From: Rhodopseudomonas palustris JSC-3b
Lineage (GTDB): Bacteria > Pseudomonadota > Alphaproteobacteria > Rhizobiales > Xanthobacteraceae
Length of the DNA stretch: 64,000 bases
Direction of reading: 5' to 3'
Assembly (NCBI GenBank): GCA_000504425.1
Contig: KI632513.1
Span: 3,735,510-3,799,509 of the forward strand
Shown here: positions 25,772 to 36,839 of the stretch, piece by piece
Position numbering within the stretch: the stretch's first letter is position 1
Layout: the number at the start of each line of letters is the position of its first letter
Notes under the pieces: generated by a model
Databases searched by the model: none
Seen by the model: only the letters and a program-made list of their open reading frames with translations
What the model was told of the DNA's origin: nothing
Program-made: the position numbers and the translations under genes

Positions 25772-26800
25772 ATGTCAGTGAGATCACCTTTGAAGGCCGG
25801 TGGCGCCGCGCTCGCCGCAGTGCTCCTCGCCTGTGCGCCGGCTTTGGCCCAAGATCAAGAATTCGAAGTCGATCCGGAGATCAGGATTCAGCAGCTCGAA
25901 CAGAAGCTGCGGGTGCTGACCGGGCAGAACGAAGAATTGCAGTTCCGCAATCGCCGGCTTGAGGATCAGCTCAAGGCATTGCAGGCTGGCGGTGCCGCGC
26001 CGGGCCAGCCGGCCGCGGCGCAGGCCATGCCGCCCGCCGCCGCACCGGCGGCGCCCGCGGGCTATCCGCCAGCAGCGCCGAGCGCGGCCGCGCCTTATGG
26101 CGGCGCGCCGCAAGCCGCGCCCGCTCGGCCGCAATATGGCCAGCAGCCGGCGCCGATCGCCCAAGATCAAGTGGCCGCGCCCGCGGTGGTGCAGCCGGCG
26201 GCGCCGGCCCCCACCGGCCGCTCGCGCGGCGATGCGTTCGATCCCAATCAGAATCCGAATGCGCCCGGCGTGCCGCGCGCGCTTGGCGGCGGGCAATTGC
26301 CGATGCCATCCGACGCTTCCGGCGCGCCGATCGGACGCGCCGCGGCGCCGATCGACCTGAACGCGCCGCGCGGTGCCGCGCCGGCGGCCTCGGCTTTGCC
26401 GACCGCCCCGCCGACCCAGTCGCCGAAGGACGAGTTCGACCTCGGCATCGGCTATATGCAGCGCAAAGACTATGCGCTCGCGGAAGAGACGATGCGCAGC
26501 TTCACCCAAAAATACCCGAGCGACCGGATGACCGGCGACGCGCAATATTGGCTCGGCGAGAGCTATTATCAGCGCCAGCGCTATCGCGAGGCTGCCGAAG
26601 CGTTTTTGGGCGTCACCACCAAATATGAAAGCTCGGCCAAAGCGCCCGACGCGCTGCTGCGGCTCGGCCAGTCGCTGGCGGCGCTCAAGGAAAAGGAAGC
26701 GGCCTGCGCCGCGCTCGGCGAAGTGGCGCGCAAATATCCGCGCGCTTCAAGCAGCGTGAAACAGGCGGTCGATCGCGAACAGAAGCGGGTGAAGTGCTAA
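25772..26800 (+). CDS. cpoB: Cell division coordinator CpoB (YbgF)
   Basis: A 342-residue periplasmic protein that in E. coli links Tol-Pal and PBP1B during constriction. It has a signal peptide (to about ALAQ, residue 27), a short coiled coil (about 37-70, IRIQQLEQKLRVLTGQNEEL), a long alanine/proline-rich linker (about 72-215) and a C-terminal TPR module (DEFDLGIGYMQRKDYALAEE to the end). It is longer than E. coli CpoB because of the linker, which is common in Bradyrhizobiaceae. It closes the Tol-Pal group. Confidence 0.9.
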   Translation: MSVRSPLKAGGAALAAVLLACAPALAQDQEFEVDPEIRIQQLEQKLRVLTGQNEELQFRNRRLEDQLKALQAGGAAPGQPAAAQAMPPAAAPAAPAGYPPAAPSAAAPYGGAPQAAPARPQYGQQPAPIAQDQVAAPAVVQPAAPAPTGRSRGDAFDPNQNPNAPGVPRALGGGQLPMPSDASGAPIGRAAAPIDLNAPRGAAPAASALPTAPPTQSPKDEFDLGIGYMQRKDYALAEETMRSFTQKYPSDRMTGDAQYWLGESYYQRQRYREAAEAFLGVTTKYESSAKAPDALLRLGQSLAALKEKEAACAALGEVARKYPRASSSVKQAVDREQKRVKC

Positions 26801-26840
26801 GCGTCGCCGCTTGAGCTGAGGGCTGCCGGGGCCACCGATC

Positions 26841-27920
26841 ATGCGGGATCACCAGCCACAGCCGGTCTCGTTGCAACAGGCGAGGCGGCTGTTCGCCCCC
26901 TGGCTCGACGCGCCGGCGATTGTGCTGGCGGTGTCGGGCGGCCCCGATTCGGTGGCGATGATGTGGCTGGCGGCGCGCTGGCGCTGCGCCCTGAAACGCG
27001 GCCCGGCGCTGCATGTCGTCACCGTCGATCACGGCTTGCGGCCTGCTTCCGCGCAGGAAGCCCGCGCGGTGAAGAAGCTCGCCGGTGAACTCGGGCTGCC
27101 GCATCGCACGCTGCGCTGGACCGATGACAAGCCGTCGAGCGGCGTGCCGGCCGCGGCGCGCGAAGCCCGCTATGCGCTGCTCGCCAAGGCGGCGCGCCGT
27201 GCCGGCGCCACCCATGTTTTCACGGCCCACACCAGGGACGATCAGGCCGAAACCGTGCTGATGCGGCTGTCGCGCGGCAGCGGCCTCACCGGATTGTGTG
27301 CGATGGCGCCGCAGACCGAGCGCGACGGCATCATGCTGGCGCGGCCGCTGCTCGAGATCGCCAAGGCCGATCTGATCGCGACCTTGGATAAGGCGTCGAT
27401 CGCTTTTGCGGTCGATCCCAGCAACAGCGATCCGCGCTTCACCCGGCCGCGGCTGCGGCGGCTGCTGGTGGAACTGGCCGAAGAGGGCTGCGACGCGCCC
27501 AATCTGGCGCGGCTGGCGCAGCGGCTGCGCCGCGCCGATCAGGCCTTGCAGCTGATGGCGGACGGGGCCGAACGCTTTCTGGCGCTGACCGGCGCCGATC
27601 CGCGCGATCGCCGCGGCGGCTGGGATGCGCGAGGTTTTGCGGCCTTACCGGCCGAAATTCAGCTTCGGCTGCTGCTGCGCTGGCTGGACCAGGTCGGGAC
27701 CGAGGGCCCTGCGGAACTCGGCAAGGCCGAGGTGCTGCTGGCGGAGCTGACAGCGGCGATCGGCGCGGCGTCAGCGGCGGTATCGGCGGCCGCCAAGCCG
27801 GCACCGGTCCGGCTGAGGCGGACTCTGGCCGGGGCGCTGGTGACGCTGGAGCGCGGCCGGCTGCGGGTCGAAGCCGCGCCGCCGCGCCGCCGCCCCGGCG
27901 GCGGTTGCACATCCTCTTAA
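26841..27920 (+). CDS. tilS: tRNA(Ile)-lysidine synthase TilS
   Basis: A 359-residue ATP-dependent enzyme that modifies C34 of the tRNA(Ile) CAU anticodon to lysidine. The PP-loop motif SGGPDS is at 32-37. VDHGLRPASAQEA and VFTAHTRDDQAETVLMRLSR are the TilS-specific blocks, and NSDPRFTRPRLRRLL follows. The size is typical for alphaproteobacterial TilS. It lies between cpoB and ftsH, the usual order in this clade. The ATG at 26841 follows a short 40-base gap. Confidence 0.94.
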   Translation: MRDHQPQPVSLQQARRLFAPWLDAPAIVLAVSGGPDSVAMMWLAARWRCALKRGPALHVVTVDHGLRPASAQEARAVKKLAGELGLPHRTLRWTDDKPSSGVPAAAREARYALLAKAARRAGATHVFTAHTRDDQAETVLMRLSRGSGLTGLCAMAPQTERDGIMLARPLLEIAKADLIATLDKASIAFAVDPSNSDPRFTRPRLRRLLVELAEEGCDAPNLARLAQRLRRADQALQLMADGAERFLALTGADPRDRRGGWDARGFAALPAEIQLRLLLRWLDQVGTEGPAELGKAEVLLAELTAAIGAASAAVSAAAKPAPVRLRRTLAGALVTLERGRLRVEAAPPRRRPGGGCTSS

Positions 27921-28104
27921 CCACCGTAGCAACGGCACGATCATTTGCACTGCGATAACGACCCGATGCGTTAAATAGTCCTGGACCGTTCCCTTGGCAG
28001 CGGCCAGCAGCACACCTAGATTGTCATTTGCGAACCCAAGGATATCCCCCGCTGGTCAGAGACGGGGGAGTGGCCACGATCCGCGCGGCCGAAAAGGAAG
28101 ATCG

Positions 28105-30021
<1,917 letters not shown>

Positions 30022-30362
30022 GCGCCCGAGGTAAAGCGAGCTGTTACGCATCATCAAACCCCGCCGGTTCCGGCGGGGTTTCTTTTTGTACGTATTGGTG
30101 CGTCTGCGCTTGGTAATAGGCTCAGCTGGCTGATCAACGCCGCGGCAGCGCCGCCTGCCTGCTCAATTTGGCTGCAGTGCGCAGCGCCGTGCCGGTTGTC
30201 ACGCGGTTCTGCGGTAACGAGGACTTGTCAGCCGCCCTGAATAGGTGTTCAGCTTTTTCCCAGACATGAGTGAACGGCGAAGCGCAACTTCAGTCAGCTC
30301 ACTCCAATCGAGAGAATAGCCGCCCGGCTTGCCAGGCAGGCCGATGGGATGAGGCAGCGCCA
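30022..30362. other. 341-base intergenic region after ftsH
   Basis: It contains the ftsH terminator at its left edge and the promoter region of the TetR gene at its right. I see no gene, repeat or RNA in the middle. Confidence 0.4.
30056..30087 (+). terminator. Terminator after ftsH
   Basis: Perfect 11-base arms 30056-30066 and 30071-30081 with a 4-base loop, followed by TCTTTTT. A strong intrinsic terminator. Confidence 0.9.
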
Positions 30363-31037
30363 ATGGTCTATCGGCGAACGCAACAGGTGGTGAAACGCCT
30401 CGCAGCGCGGCGCCAGGCGATTCTGGCCGCCGCCCGCGAAGCCGCCGCGGAAGGCGGCATGGCTGCCGTTCAGATCGCGCCGGTGGCCCAGCGCGCCCAT
30501 GTCGCCGCCGGCACCGTCTATCGCTACTTCCCCTCGAAAGCCGATCTGATCGCCGAACTGATCGCGGAAGTGACCCGCGTCGAATTGCAGGCGATCCGGC
30601 GCGCTGCTGATGCCGCGCCGGGGCCGTCCTCGGCGCTGGCCGCCGCCGTCACCACCGTCGCCGTCCATGTACTGTCGCATCGCAAATTGGCGTGGGGCAT
30701 CTTGGCCGAGCCGGTCGATGTCGATGTCAGCGCCTCCCGGCTGATGAGCCGCCGCGAGATTGCCGGCGAACTCGAACTGCGGATCGCGGCCGCGGTGCGC
30801 GCCGGCCATCTGCCGGCGCAGGACACCGCGCTCGCCGCCACCGCCTTGCTTGGCGCGCTGCATGAGGCCTTGGTCGGGCCGCTCGCCACCGATGATCTCA
30901 ACGATCCGGCACGGATGCGCGATGCGGTGCAGACCGTGACCTTGCTGGCGCTGCGCGCGGTCGGGGTGATGGATGCGCGCGCCCGCGGCCTTGTGGTGCA
31001 GGCGGTGATGCCAGCGCGAACTTTGCTCGGAGCCTGA
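30363..31037 (+). CDS. TetR/AcrR family transcriptional regulator
   Basis: A 224-residue TetR-type regulator. The DNA-binding domain reads RQAILAAAREAAAEGGMAAV then VAPVAQRAHVAAGTVYRYFP-like sequence (about 15-60). The ligand domain is alanine-rich. The ATG at 30363 is preceded by GGGATGAGG; an upstream start at 30270 would add a tail without homology. It lies 41 bases before glcD on the same strand and may be in the same transcript, so it is a candidate regulator of glycolate oxidase genes, though this is context only. Confidence 0.85.
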   Translation: MVYRRTQQVVKRLAARRQAILAAAREAAAEGGMAAVQIAPVAQRAHVAAGTVYRYFPSKADLIAELIAEVTRVELQAIRRAADAAPGPSSALAAAVTTVAVHVLSHRKLAWGILAEPVDVDVSASRLMSRREIAGELELRIAAAVRAGHLPAQDTALAATALLGALHEALVGPLATDDLNDPARMRDAVQTVTLLALRAVGVMDARARGLVVQAVMPARTLLGA

Positions 31038-31078
31038 ACGACGATAGTCTCGGACGCAAAAGCGATAGGAGACGTCCG

Positions 31079-32572
31079 ATGACCATCCAGATGCCGGAGC
31101 CCGATGCCAGCGTGTTGGCGCGGCGTGATGAGATCATCGCGGCGCTGCGCGAGATCGTGCCGGGCGAGGGGGTGATCTCCAGCGCCGCCGAGATGGTGCC
31201 CTATGAGTCGGACGGCTTGATGGCCTATCGCCAGCCGCCGATGGTGGTGGTGCTGCCCAGCACCACCAAACAAGTCTCCCAGGTTCTGAAATACTGCCAC
31301 GACAACGGCATTCGCGTGGTGCCGCGCGGCGCCGGCACGTCGCTGTCGGGCGGCGCGCTGCCGCTCGCTGATGGCGTGCTGCTCGGGCTCGGCAAGTTCA
31401 AGCGGATTCGCGAGATCGATTTTGACAACCGCGCGGTGGTGGTCGAGCCCGGCGTTACCAATCTGGCGATCACCCAGGCGGTCGAACATGCCGGCTTCTA
31501 CTACGCGCCCGATCCGTCGTCGCAGATCGCCTGCACGATCGGCGGCAACATCGCGGAAAATTCCGGCGGCGTGCATTGCCTGAAATACGGCATGACCACC
31601 AACAACGTGCTCGGCTGCGAGATCGTGCTGATCACCGGCGAGATCATCAAGATCGGCGGCAAATGCACCGAGAACGCCGGCTATGACCTGATGGGCGTCA
31701 TCACTGGCTCAGAGGGCCTGCTCGGCGTGATCACCGAAGTGACGGTGCGGATTCTGCGCAAGCCGGAAACCGCGCGTGCGCTGATGGTCGGCTTTGCCGA
31801 AATCGAGGCGGCCGGACGCTGCGTCGCAGAGATCATCGGCGCCGGCATCATTCCGGGCGGCATGGAGATGATGGACAAGCCGGCGATCCACGCCGCTGAA
31901 GCCTTCGTCCATGCCGGTTATCCGCTCGACGTCGAAGCGCTGCTGATCATCGAGCTTGATGGCCCTGGCGTTGAAGTCGATGAGCTGATCGCGCGCGTCG
32001 AGACGATCGCGCAGCGCTGCGGCTCGACCACGTGTCAGATTTCGACTTCGGAGCAGCAGCGGCTATTGTTCTGGGCGGGCCGCAAGGCGGCGTTTCCCGC
32101 GGTCGGCCGAATCTCGCCGGACTATCTGTGCATGGACGGCACCATTCCGCGCGGCAAATTGCCGGAAGCGTTGGCGCGTATCCGGCAGCTGTCGGAAAAA
32201 TATCAGCTCGGCGTCGCCAATGTGTTCCACGCCGGCGATGGCAATCTGCATCCGCTGATTTTGTATGATGCCAATAAGCCCGGCGAGACCGATCGCGCCG
32301 AGGCGTTCGGCGCCGATATTTTGCGGGTCTGTGTCGAGCTGGGCGGCGTGCTGACCGGCGAGCACGGCGTCGGCATCGAGAAACGCGACCTGATGCCGGA
32401 GATGTTCTCCGAGATCGATCTGGTGCAGCAGCAGCGGCTGAAATGCGCGTTCGATGCCGATGGCCTGCTCAACCCCGGCAAAGTGTTTCCGACGCTGCAT
32501 CGCTGCGCCGAACTCGGCCGCCTACATGTGCGCGGCGGCAAGCTGCCATTCGCTGATATTCCGAGGTTTTGA
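31079..32572 (+). CDS. glcD: Glycolate oxidase FAD subunit GlcD
   Basis: A 497-residue FAD-linked oxidase that oxidises glycolate (or D-lactate) to the 2-keto acid. It has the PCMH-type FAD-binding fold (VVVLPSTTKQVSQVLKYCHD, VVPRGAGTSLSGGALPLADG, SSQIACTIGGNIAENSGGVH) and the C-terminal signature CVELGGVLTGEHGVGIEKRD. In a phototroph that fixes CO2 this pathway salvages photorespiratory glycolate; that organismal link is inferred. The order glcD-glcE-glcF is standard, but 359 bases with repeats separate glcD from glcE. Confidence 0.95.
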   Translation: MTIQMPEPDASVLARRDEIIAALREIVPGEGVISSAAEMVPYESDGLMAYRQPPMVVVLPSTTKQVSQVLKYCHDNGIRVVPRGAGTSLSGGALPLADGVLLGLGKFKRIREIDFDNRAVVVEPGVTNLAITQAVEHAGFYYAPDPSSQIACTIGGNIAENSGGVHCLKYGMTTNNVLGCEIVLITGEIIKIGGKCTENAGYDLMGVITGSEGLLGVITEVTVRILRKPETARALMVGFAEIEAAGRCVAEIIGAGIIPGGMEMMDKPAIHAAEAFVHAGYPLDVEALLIIELDGPGVEVDELIARVETIAQRCGSTTCQISTSEQQRLLFWAGRKAAFPAVGRISPDYLCMDGTIPRGKLPEALARIRQLSEKYQLGVANVFHAGDGNLHPLILYDANKPGETDRAEAFGADILRVCVELGGVLTGEHGVGIEKRDLMPEMFSEIDLVQQQRLKCAFDADGLLNPGKVFPTLHRCAELGRLHVRGGKLPFADIPRF

Positions 32573-32609
32573 GGTGATGGAATGCAGTCTTGCGACTCGC
32601 ACCGTCTTT

Positions 32610-32750
32610 TCCCTCCCCCTTGCGGCGAGGGTGGCGCGTCGCACGCATAGCGCGCGACGCGACGGGTGGGGGGCAAGGCAGGGTGCTTGGGGCACCCCCA
32701 CCCCGGCCTCCGCTTCGCTCGGCCGCCCCTCCCCGCAAGGGGGAGGGAGG
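32610..32750. repeat. Dispersed intergenic repeat B, copy 2
   Basis: It starts with ccctcccccttgcgg...gagggtgg and ends with its inverted counterpart (cccctccccgcaagggggaggg), like the copy at 11136-11330. The two ends are complementary, so the whole unit can form a long imperfect hairpin. Confidence 0.75.
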
Positions 32751-32805
32751 CAACCTGTGCCTCGGCCGGTATTAGTTTGTCTGTCGATGCACCTACACCC
32801 TTCAA

Positions 32806-32885
32806 CGTCATTGCGAGCGCAGCGAAGCAATCCAGTGCCCAGCACGGGACTGGATTGCTTCGTCGCTCCGCTCCTCGCAATGACG
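32806..32885. repeat. Dispersed palindromic repeat C
   Basis: An 80-base near-perfect inverted repeat: cgtcattgcgag(cgcagcgaagcaatccag) is mirrored by ctggattgcttcg...ctcgcaatgacg. The same consensus is widespread in Bradyrhizobium/Rhodopseudomonas genomes (from memory of that clade), where it occurs between genes. Confidence 0.8.
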
Positions 32886-32931
32886 ATGGGGGATCTGCTC
32901 CCCGATCTGATGTGAAGGACGATGTTCGCCC

Positions 32932-34173
32932 GTGGATACGCTGAAACCGCGCGACGCGCAGGATGTGGAACAGGCGGTGCGTGCGGCGGTCGCCGCCGAG
33001 CAGCCGCTGGAGATCGTCGGGCTCGGCTCGAAGCGCGCCATCGGTCAGCCGATGGCGACCAACGCGCTGCTCGACCTGTCGGCACTCAATGCCGTGGTCA
33101 ATTACGAGCCGAATGAACTGATCATCACCGTGCAGTCCGGGGCGCCGCTCGACGACGTGCTGTCGCTGATCGACTCCCGCAATCAGCAATTGGCGTTCGA
33201 GCCGATTGATACCTCGGCGCTGCTCGGCACGGCGGCGCAGCGCGGCAGCATCGGCGGCATGATCGCCTCCGGCCTCGCCGGGCCGCGCCGCATCAAGGCT
33301 GGCGCGGCGCGCGATCATCTGCTCGGCGCCGAGGCGGTGTCGGGCTTTGGTGAGCTGTTCAAGACCGGCGGCAAGGTGGTGAAGAACGTCACCGGCTACG
33401 ACCTGTGCAAGCTGCTCGCCGGCTCCTGGGGCACGCTGGCGGTGATGACCGAGGTGACGCTCAAGGTGATGCCGAAGCCCGAGGCCGAGCGCACGCTGCT
33501 GCTGCGCGGCCTGGATGATGTCGCGGCCGGCAGGGCGATGACCGCGGCGCTCGGCTCGCCCTATGACGTCTCGGGCGCGGCGCATCTGCCAGGATCGGCG
33601 CTGCGCGGCGCTGGCGGGGCGCTCGGCGCAATCGGCAAGCCCGAACAGTCCATGACGCTACTGCGGCTGGAAGGCACCGCTACCTCGGCGGCGCATCGCG
33701 CCGGCTCGCTGGCGCGCTTGCTGGCTGATTATGGCGGTGCTGAATTGTTGGAAGATACCAGCTCCGCGGCCGCCTGGGCGGCGATCCGCGACGTGACGCC
33801 GTTTGCCGCCGATGGCCCGCGCGCGCTCTGGCCGATCTGGCGGATCGTCTGCCCTCCGGCGGCGGGCGGCGCGTTCGGTCAGACGCTGGCGCGCGATAGC
33901 CAGGGCGAGGTGATTTACGACTGGGGCGGCGGCTTGATCTGGGCGGCGCTGCCGCCGGTCGCCGATGCCAATGCCGGCGTGCTGAGGAAGCGCGTCGAGG
34001 CGGTCGGCGGCCACGCCATGCTGATCCGCGCGCCCGAGGAAACCCGCCGCGCGGTTGACGTGTTTCACCCGCAGCCCGCTGGCGTGGCCGCGCTCAATGC
34101 GCGGGTCAAGCAGTCGTTCGATCCCAAGCACATCCTCAATCGCGGCCGCATGGTGCGCGGAACGGCGTCATGA
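32932..34173 (+). CDS. glcE: Glycolate oxidase FAD-binding subunit GlcE
   Basis: A 413-residue paralogue of GlcD that keeps only part of the FAD fold (VEQAVRAAVAAEQPLEIVGL, GTAAQRGSIGGMIASGLAGP, KTGGKVVKNVTGYDLCKLLA) and ends with SFDPKHILNRGRM, the GlcE terminal motif. It is required for the three-subunit complex. The start is GTG at 32932; the nearest AAGGA is rather far upstream, so initiation may be weak. Its stop overlaps the glcF start by four bases. Confidence 0.94.
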   Translation: MDTLKPRDAQDVEQAVRAAVAAEQPLEIVGLGSKRAIGQPMATNALLDLSALNAVVNYEPNELIITVQSGAPLDDVLSLIDSRNQQLAFEPIDTSALLGTAAQRGSIGGMIASGLAGPRRIKAGAARDHLLGAEAVSGFGELFKTGGKVVKNVTGYDLCKLLAGSWGTLAVMTEVTLKVMPKPEAERTLLLRGLDDVAAGRAMTAALGSPYDVSGAAHLPGSALRGAGGALGAIGKPEQSMTLLRLEGTATSAAHRAGSLARLLADYGGAELLEDTSSAAAWAAIRDVTPFAADGPRALWPIWRIVCPPAAGGAFGQTLARDSQGEVIYDWGGGLIWAALPPVADANAGVLRKRVEAVGGHAMLIRAPEETRRAVDVFHPQPAGVAALNARVKQSFDPKHILNRGRMVRGTAS

Positions 34174-35486
34174 AAACCGAATTCACTCCCGCTCAGCTCG
34201 CTGATCCCGCCATCGCCGAGGCCGACAAGATCCTGCGTGCCTGCGTGCATTGCGGGTTCTGTACCGCCACCTGTCCGACCTATGTGCTGCTCGGCGACGA
34301 ACTCGATAGCCCGCGCGGCCGCATCTATCTGATCAAGGAGATGCTGGAGAACGACGCGCCGCCGACCGCGGAGGTGGTGAAACATATCGACCGCTGTCTG
34401 TCGTGCCTGGCGTGCATGACCACCTGTCCGTCCGGCGTCAATTACATGCACCTGGTCGATATGGCGCGGGCGCGGATCGAGGCGCAGTACCAGCGGCCGT
34501 TGCCGGACCGCGCCTTGCGCGCGGCGCTCGCCTGGCTGATGCCGAAGCCGCATCTGTTCAGGCTCGGCATGGTGATCGGGCGCTGGGTGCGGCCGCTGCT
34601 GCAGCTGGTGCCGACGCCGCGGCCGAAAGGCGGTACGCCGGCGCTGCTGAGCCGCATCAAGGCGATGCTGGCGCTGGCGCCGCGCCAGCTGCCGCCGCCG
34701 GGGCCAGCGCTTGGCAGCGTATTTCCGGCGATCGGACCCAAGCGCGGCCGGGTGGCGCTGCTGCATGGCTGCGCGCAGCAGGTGCTGGCACCGCGCATCA
34801 ATGGCGCCGCGATCAATCTGTTGACCCGCCATGGCATCGAGGTGGTGCTGGTCGCCGAGGAGCAGTGCTGCGGGGCGCTGATCCATCATCTCGGCCGCGA
34901 TGAGGAAACGCTGCGCTACGCGCGCGCCAACATCACGGCCTGGATGAAGGAAGCCGAGCGCGGCGGGCTCGACGCCATTCTGGTGACGACGTCAGGTTGC
35001 GGAACTGTCATCAAAGACTATGGCTACCTGCTGCGCGATGACCCGGCGTTCGCCGCGCCGGCCGCGAAGATATCGGCGATGGCCAAGGATATCAGCGAAT
35101 ATGTCGGTGGCCTGCAGCTGCAGGTCGCCGGCACGCGCGGTGATCTGGTGATCGCGTATCATGCGGCGTGCTCACTGCAGCACGGGCAGAAAATCACCCA
35201 GCTTCCCAAAGAATTGCTTTCCAAGTCAGGGTTCGTGGTGAAAGATGTGCCCGAGAGTCATTTGTGTTGCGGTTCGGCGGGCACCTATAACTTTCTCCAG
35301 CCTGAGATCGCCGGCAAACTACGCGATCGCAAGGTCGCTAATCTTGCCAGCGTCAAGCCGGACATGATCGCGGCGGGCAATATCGGCTGCATGGTGCAGA
35401 TTGCCAGCGGAACGTCGGTCCCTGTCGTGCACACGATTGAACTTCTCGATTGGGCGACGGGTGGTCCCCGTCCAGGGGTGGAATGA
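34170..35486 (+). CDS. glcF: Glycolate oxidase iron-sulfur subunit GlcF
   Basis: A 438-residue iron-sulfur protein passing electrons from the flavin subunits to the quinone pool. Two 4Fe-4S motifs are visible: C25, C28, C31, C35 and C76, C79, C82, C86. Two CCG domains with paired cysteines follow (EEQCCGALIHHLG and SHLCCGSAGTYNF). The length is normal. The ATG overlaps the glcE stop. The next gene, an H1-like protein, begins 77 bases on and is probably separate. Confidence 0.96.
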   Translation: MKTEFTPAQLADPAIAEADKILRACVHCGFCTATCPTYVLLGDELDSPRGRIYLIKEMLENDAPPTAEVVKHIDRCLSCLACMTTCPSGVNYMHLVDMARARIEAQYQRPLPDRALRAALAWLMPKPHLFRLGMVIGRWVRPLLQLVPTPRPKGGTPALLSRIKAMLALAPRQLPPPGPALGSVFPAIGPKRGRVALLHGCAQQVLAPRINGAAINLLTRHGIEVVLVAEEQCCGALIHHLGRDEETLRYARANITAWMKEAERGGLDAILVTTSGCGTVIKDYGYLLRDDPAFAAPAAKISAMAKDISEYVGGLQLQVAGTRGDLVIAYHAACSLQHGQKITQLPKELLSKSGFVVKDVPESHLCCGSAGTYNFLQPEIAGKLRDRKVANLASVKPDMIAAGNIGCMVQIASGTSVPVVHTIELLDWATGGPRPGVE

Positions 35487-35563
35487 AGCTCCGGTCCGGA
35501 CCATGCTGACCGCGATAGGTTTGTCGCCTGATGTCTCGTGATCAGATCGATAGGAGGACCACG

Positions 35564-36298
35564 ATGGCGAAGGACAAGGGCAAGAAGGACAAGTCGTCCA
35601 AGGACAAGAAGGATAAGAAAGACAAGAAGGCCAAAAAGGCCAAGCGCGAGCTGCTCGCCAGCAAGGCAGCGACCAAGGCCGAGAAGAAGGCTGGCAAGAA
35701 GGCCGCCAAAAAAGCTACCAAGAAAGCTGTCAAGAAATCTGCTGCTAAGAAAGCCGGTAAGACCAGCACCAAAAAGCCGGCTAAGAAGTCCGTGACCAAA
35801 ACCGCCAAGAAGGCAGATAAGAAGGCTGGCAAGAAGGCGACCAAGAAAGCCGCGAAAAAGTCCGCCAAGAAAGCGGTTGGCAAGGCCAAAGCCAGCAAAG
35901 CCAAAACCAGCAAGGCGAAGGTGAGCAAGGCCAAGACTGCCAAGGCCACTAAAGCCAAAACAGCCAAAGCCAAAACGAGCAAGGCCAAAGCGACTAAGGC
36001 CAAGGTCAGCAAACCCGGCAAAGCAAAGAAGGCCGCGCGCCGCACCAAAATCGCCGCCGAGCAGCCGAGTGCTGTGACGGCTGTTGAGGCGGTCGAAGCG
36101 GTGGAGACGGCGCCGCCGGTCGCCGCGCCGAAAAAGCCGCGCAAGCCGCGCGCTCGCAAGGCTGCAACGCCGCCGCCCGCTCCATCTCTGCCGGATTGGC
36201 TGACGGCCGAACCTGATACTGAAGAACAGACCCCGCACGCCTTTGAAGATGACACCGTTCGGATCGCCTCCGGCGACAGCGGCGACGAGATGCCGTAA
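35564..36298 (+). CDS. Histone H1-like lysine/alanine-rich protein
   Basis: A 244-residue, extremely basic protein. Residues 1-165 are almost only K, A, S and T with repeats of the AKKA, KASKAKT and TKAKTAK kind, like the C-terminal tail of eukaryotic H1 and bacterial AlgP/HctB-type proteins. Residues 170-244 are less biased and acidic at the end (EPDTEEQTPHAFEDD). It probably binds DNA nonspecifically. The repeats imply slippage-prone DNA. The ATG at 35564 is chosen because of the strong TAGGAGG site. A terminator follows at 36347. Confidence 0.85.
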   Translation: MAKDKGKKDKSSKDKKDKKDKKAKKAKRELLASKAATKAEKKAGKKAAKKATKKAVKKSAAKKAGKTSTKKPAKKSVTKTAKKADKKAGKKATKKAAKKSAKKAVGKAKASKAKTSKAKVSKAKTAKATKAKTAKAKTSKAKATKAKVSKPGKAKKAARRTKIAAEQPSAVTAVEAVEAVETAPPVAAPKKPRKPRARKAATPPPAPSLPDWLTAEPDTEEQTPHAFEDDTVRIASGDSGDEMP

Positions 36299-36839
36299 TG
36301 CCATCAAATCCCGCGCCGCGGAAATGGGCGGCGCAGTGATGCCCTGAACAGGCCGTGGCTCCCGCCACGGCCTGTTTCGTTGCGATCAGCACGATTGGGT
36401 GCTGGCCCGCATTGGCTGACAGCCGTCATAGCGCCTGCACGGGGGATGGCCGTGCCGAATACAGCTTCCCGGCAGGGCATCACGGGTCATGATCAAGCAT
36501 GACGGTATGACTTGGGGATGTGACCGCCGAGGCACGAAAGTGATTCGGCCGTGGTCCAGGCACCCGATGCTGCTACTAAAGTGTGGCGGCCAAACCGCAG
36601 AGCGATCGCAGCTAAGTAGTGTTGCGAGGGAGTACTAGCTGATTTTGTTGCGCGCCTGCAACATTGGCTAACAACCGGGGGCGGTTTGGCCCTTTTTGCC
36701 CAAAAAGTCGGCAGCTGCTTTTCTTTTTCGCTTCAAACTATTCGGGACCCGCCGCAGATTGCAGCTGTATTGAGTTGCGGGCAGTCGATTGTCGGCTTAC
36801 GGCGCCGGGATCACACCGTGTTTAGTGATGGGGAAAACC
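36299..36839. other. 541-base intergenic region before the porin gene
   Basis: Holds the terminator of the H1-like gene at 36347 and a short CTTTTT-GCCC-AAAAAG hairpin at 36692-36707, followed by a T-rich run. The porin promoter should lie in the last 200 bases. No coding sequence is convincing. A small RNA ending near the 36692 hairpin is possible but unsupported. Confidence 0.45.
36347..36381 (+). terminator. Terminator after the H1-like gene
   Basis: Perfect 12-base arms 36347-36358 and 36365-36376 with a 6-base loop, followed by a TCGTT tract. Confidence 0.75.

Larger units (their letters stand above)
32573..32931. other. 359-base glcD-glcE spacer
   Basis: Between two genes normally adjacent in one operon, this spacer is almost filled by repeats B (32610-32750) and C (32806-32885). 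I see no gene. If the operon is still one transcript, both repeats are transcribed and could fold. Confidence 0.6.
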
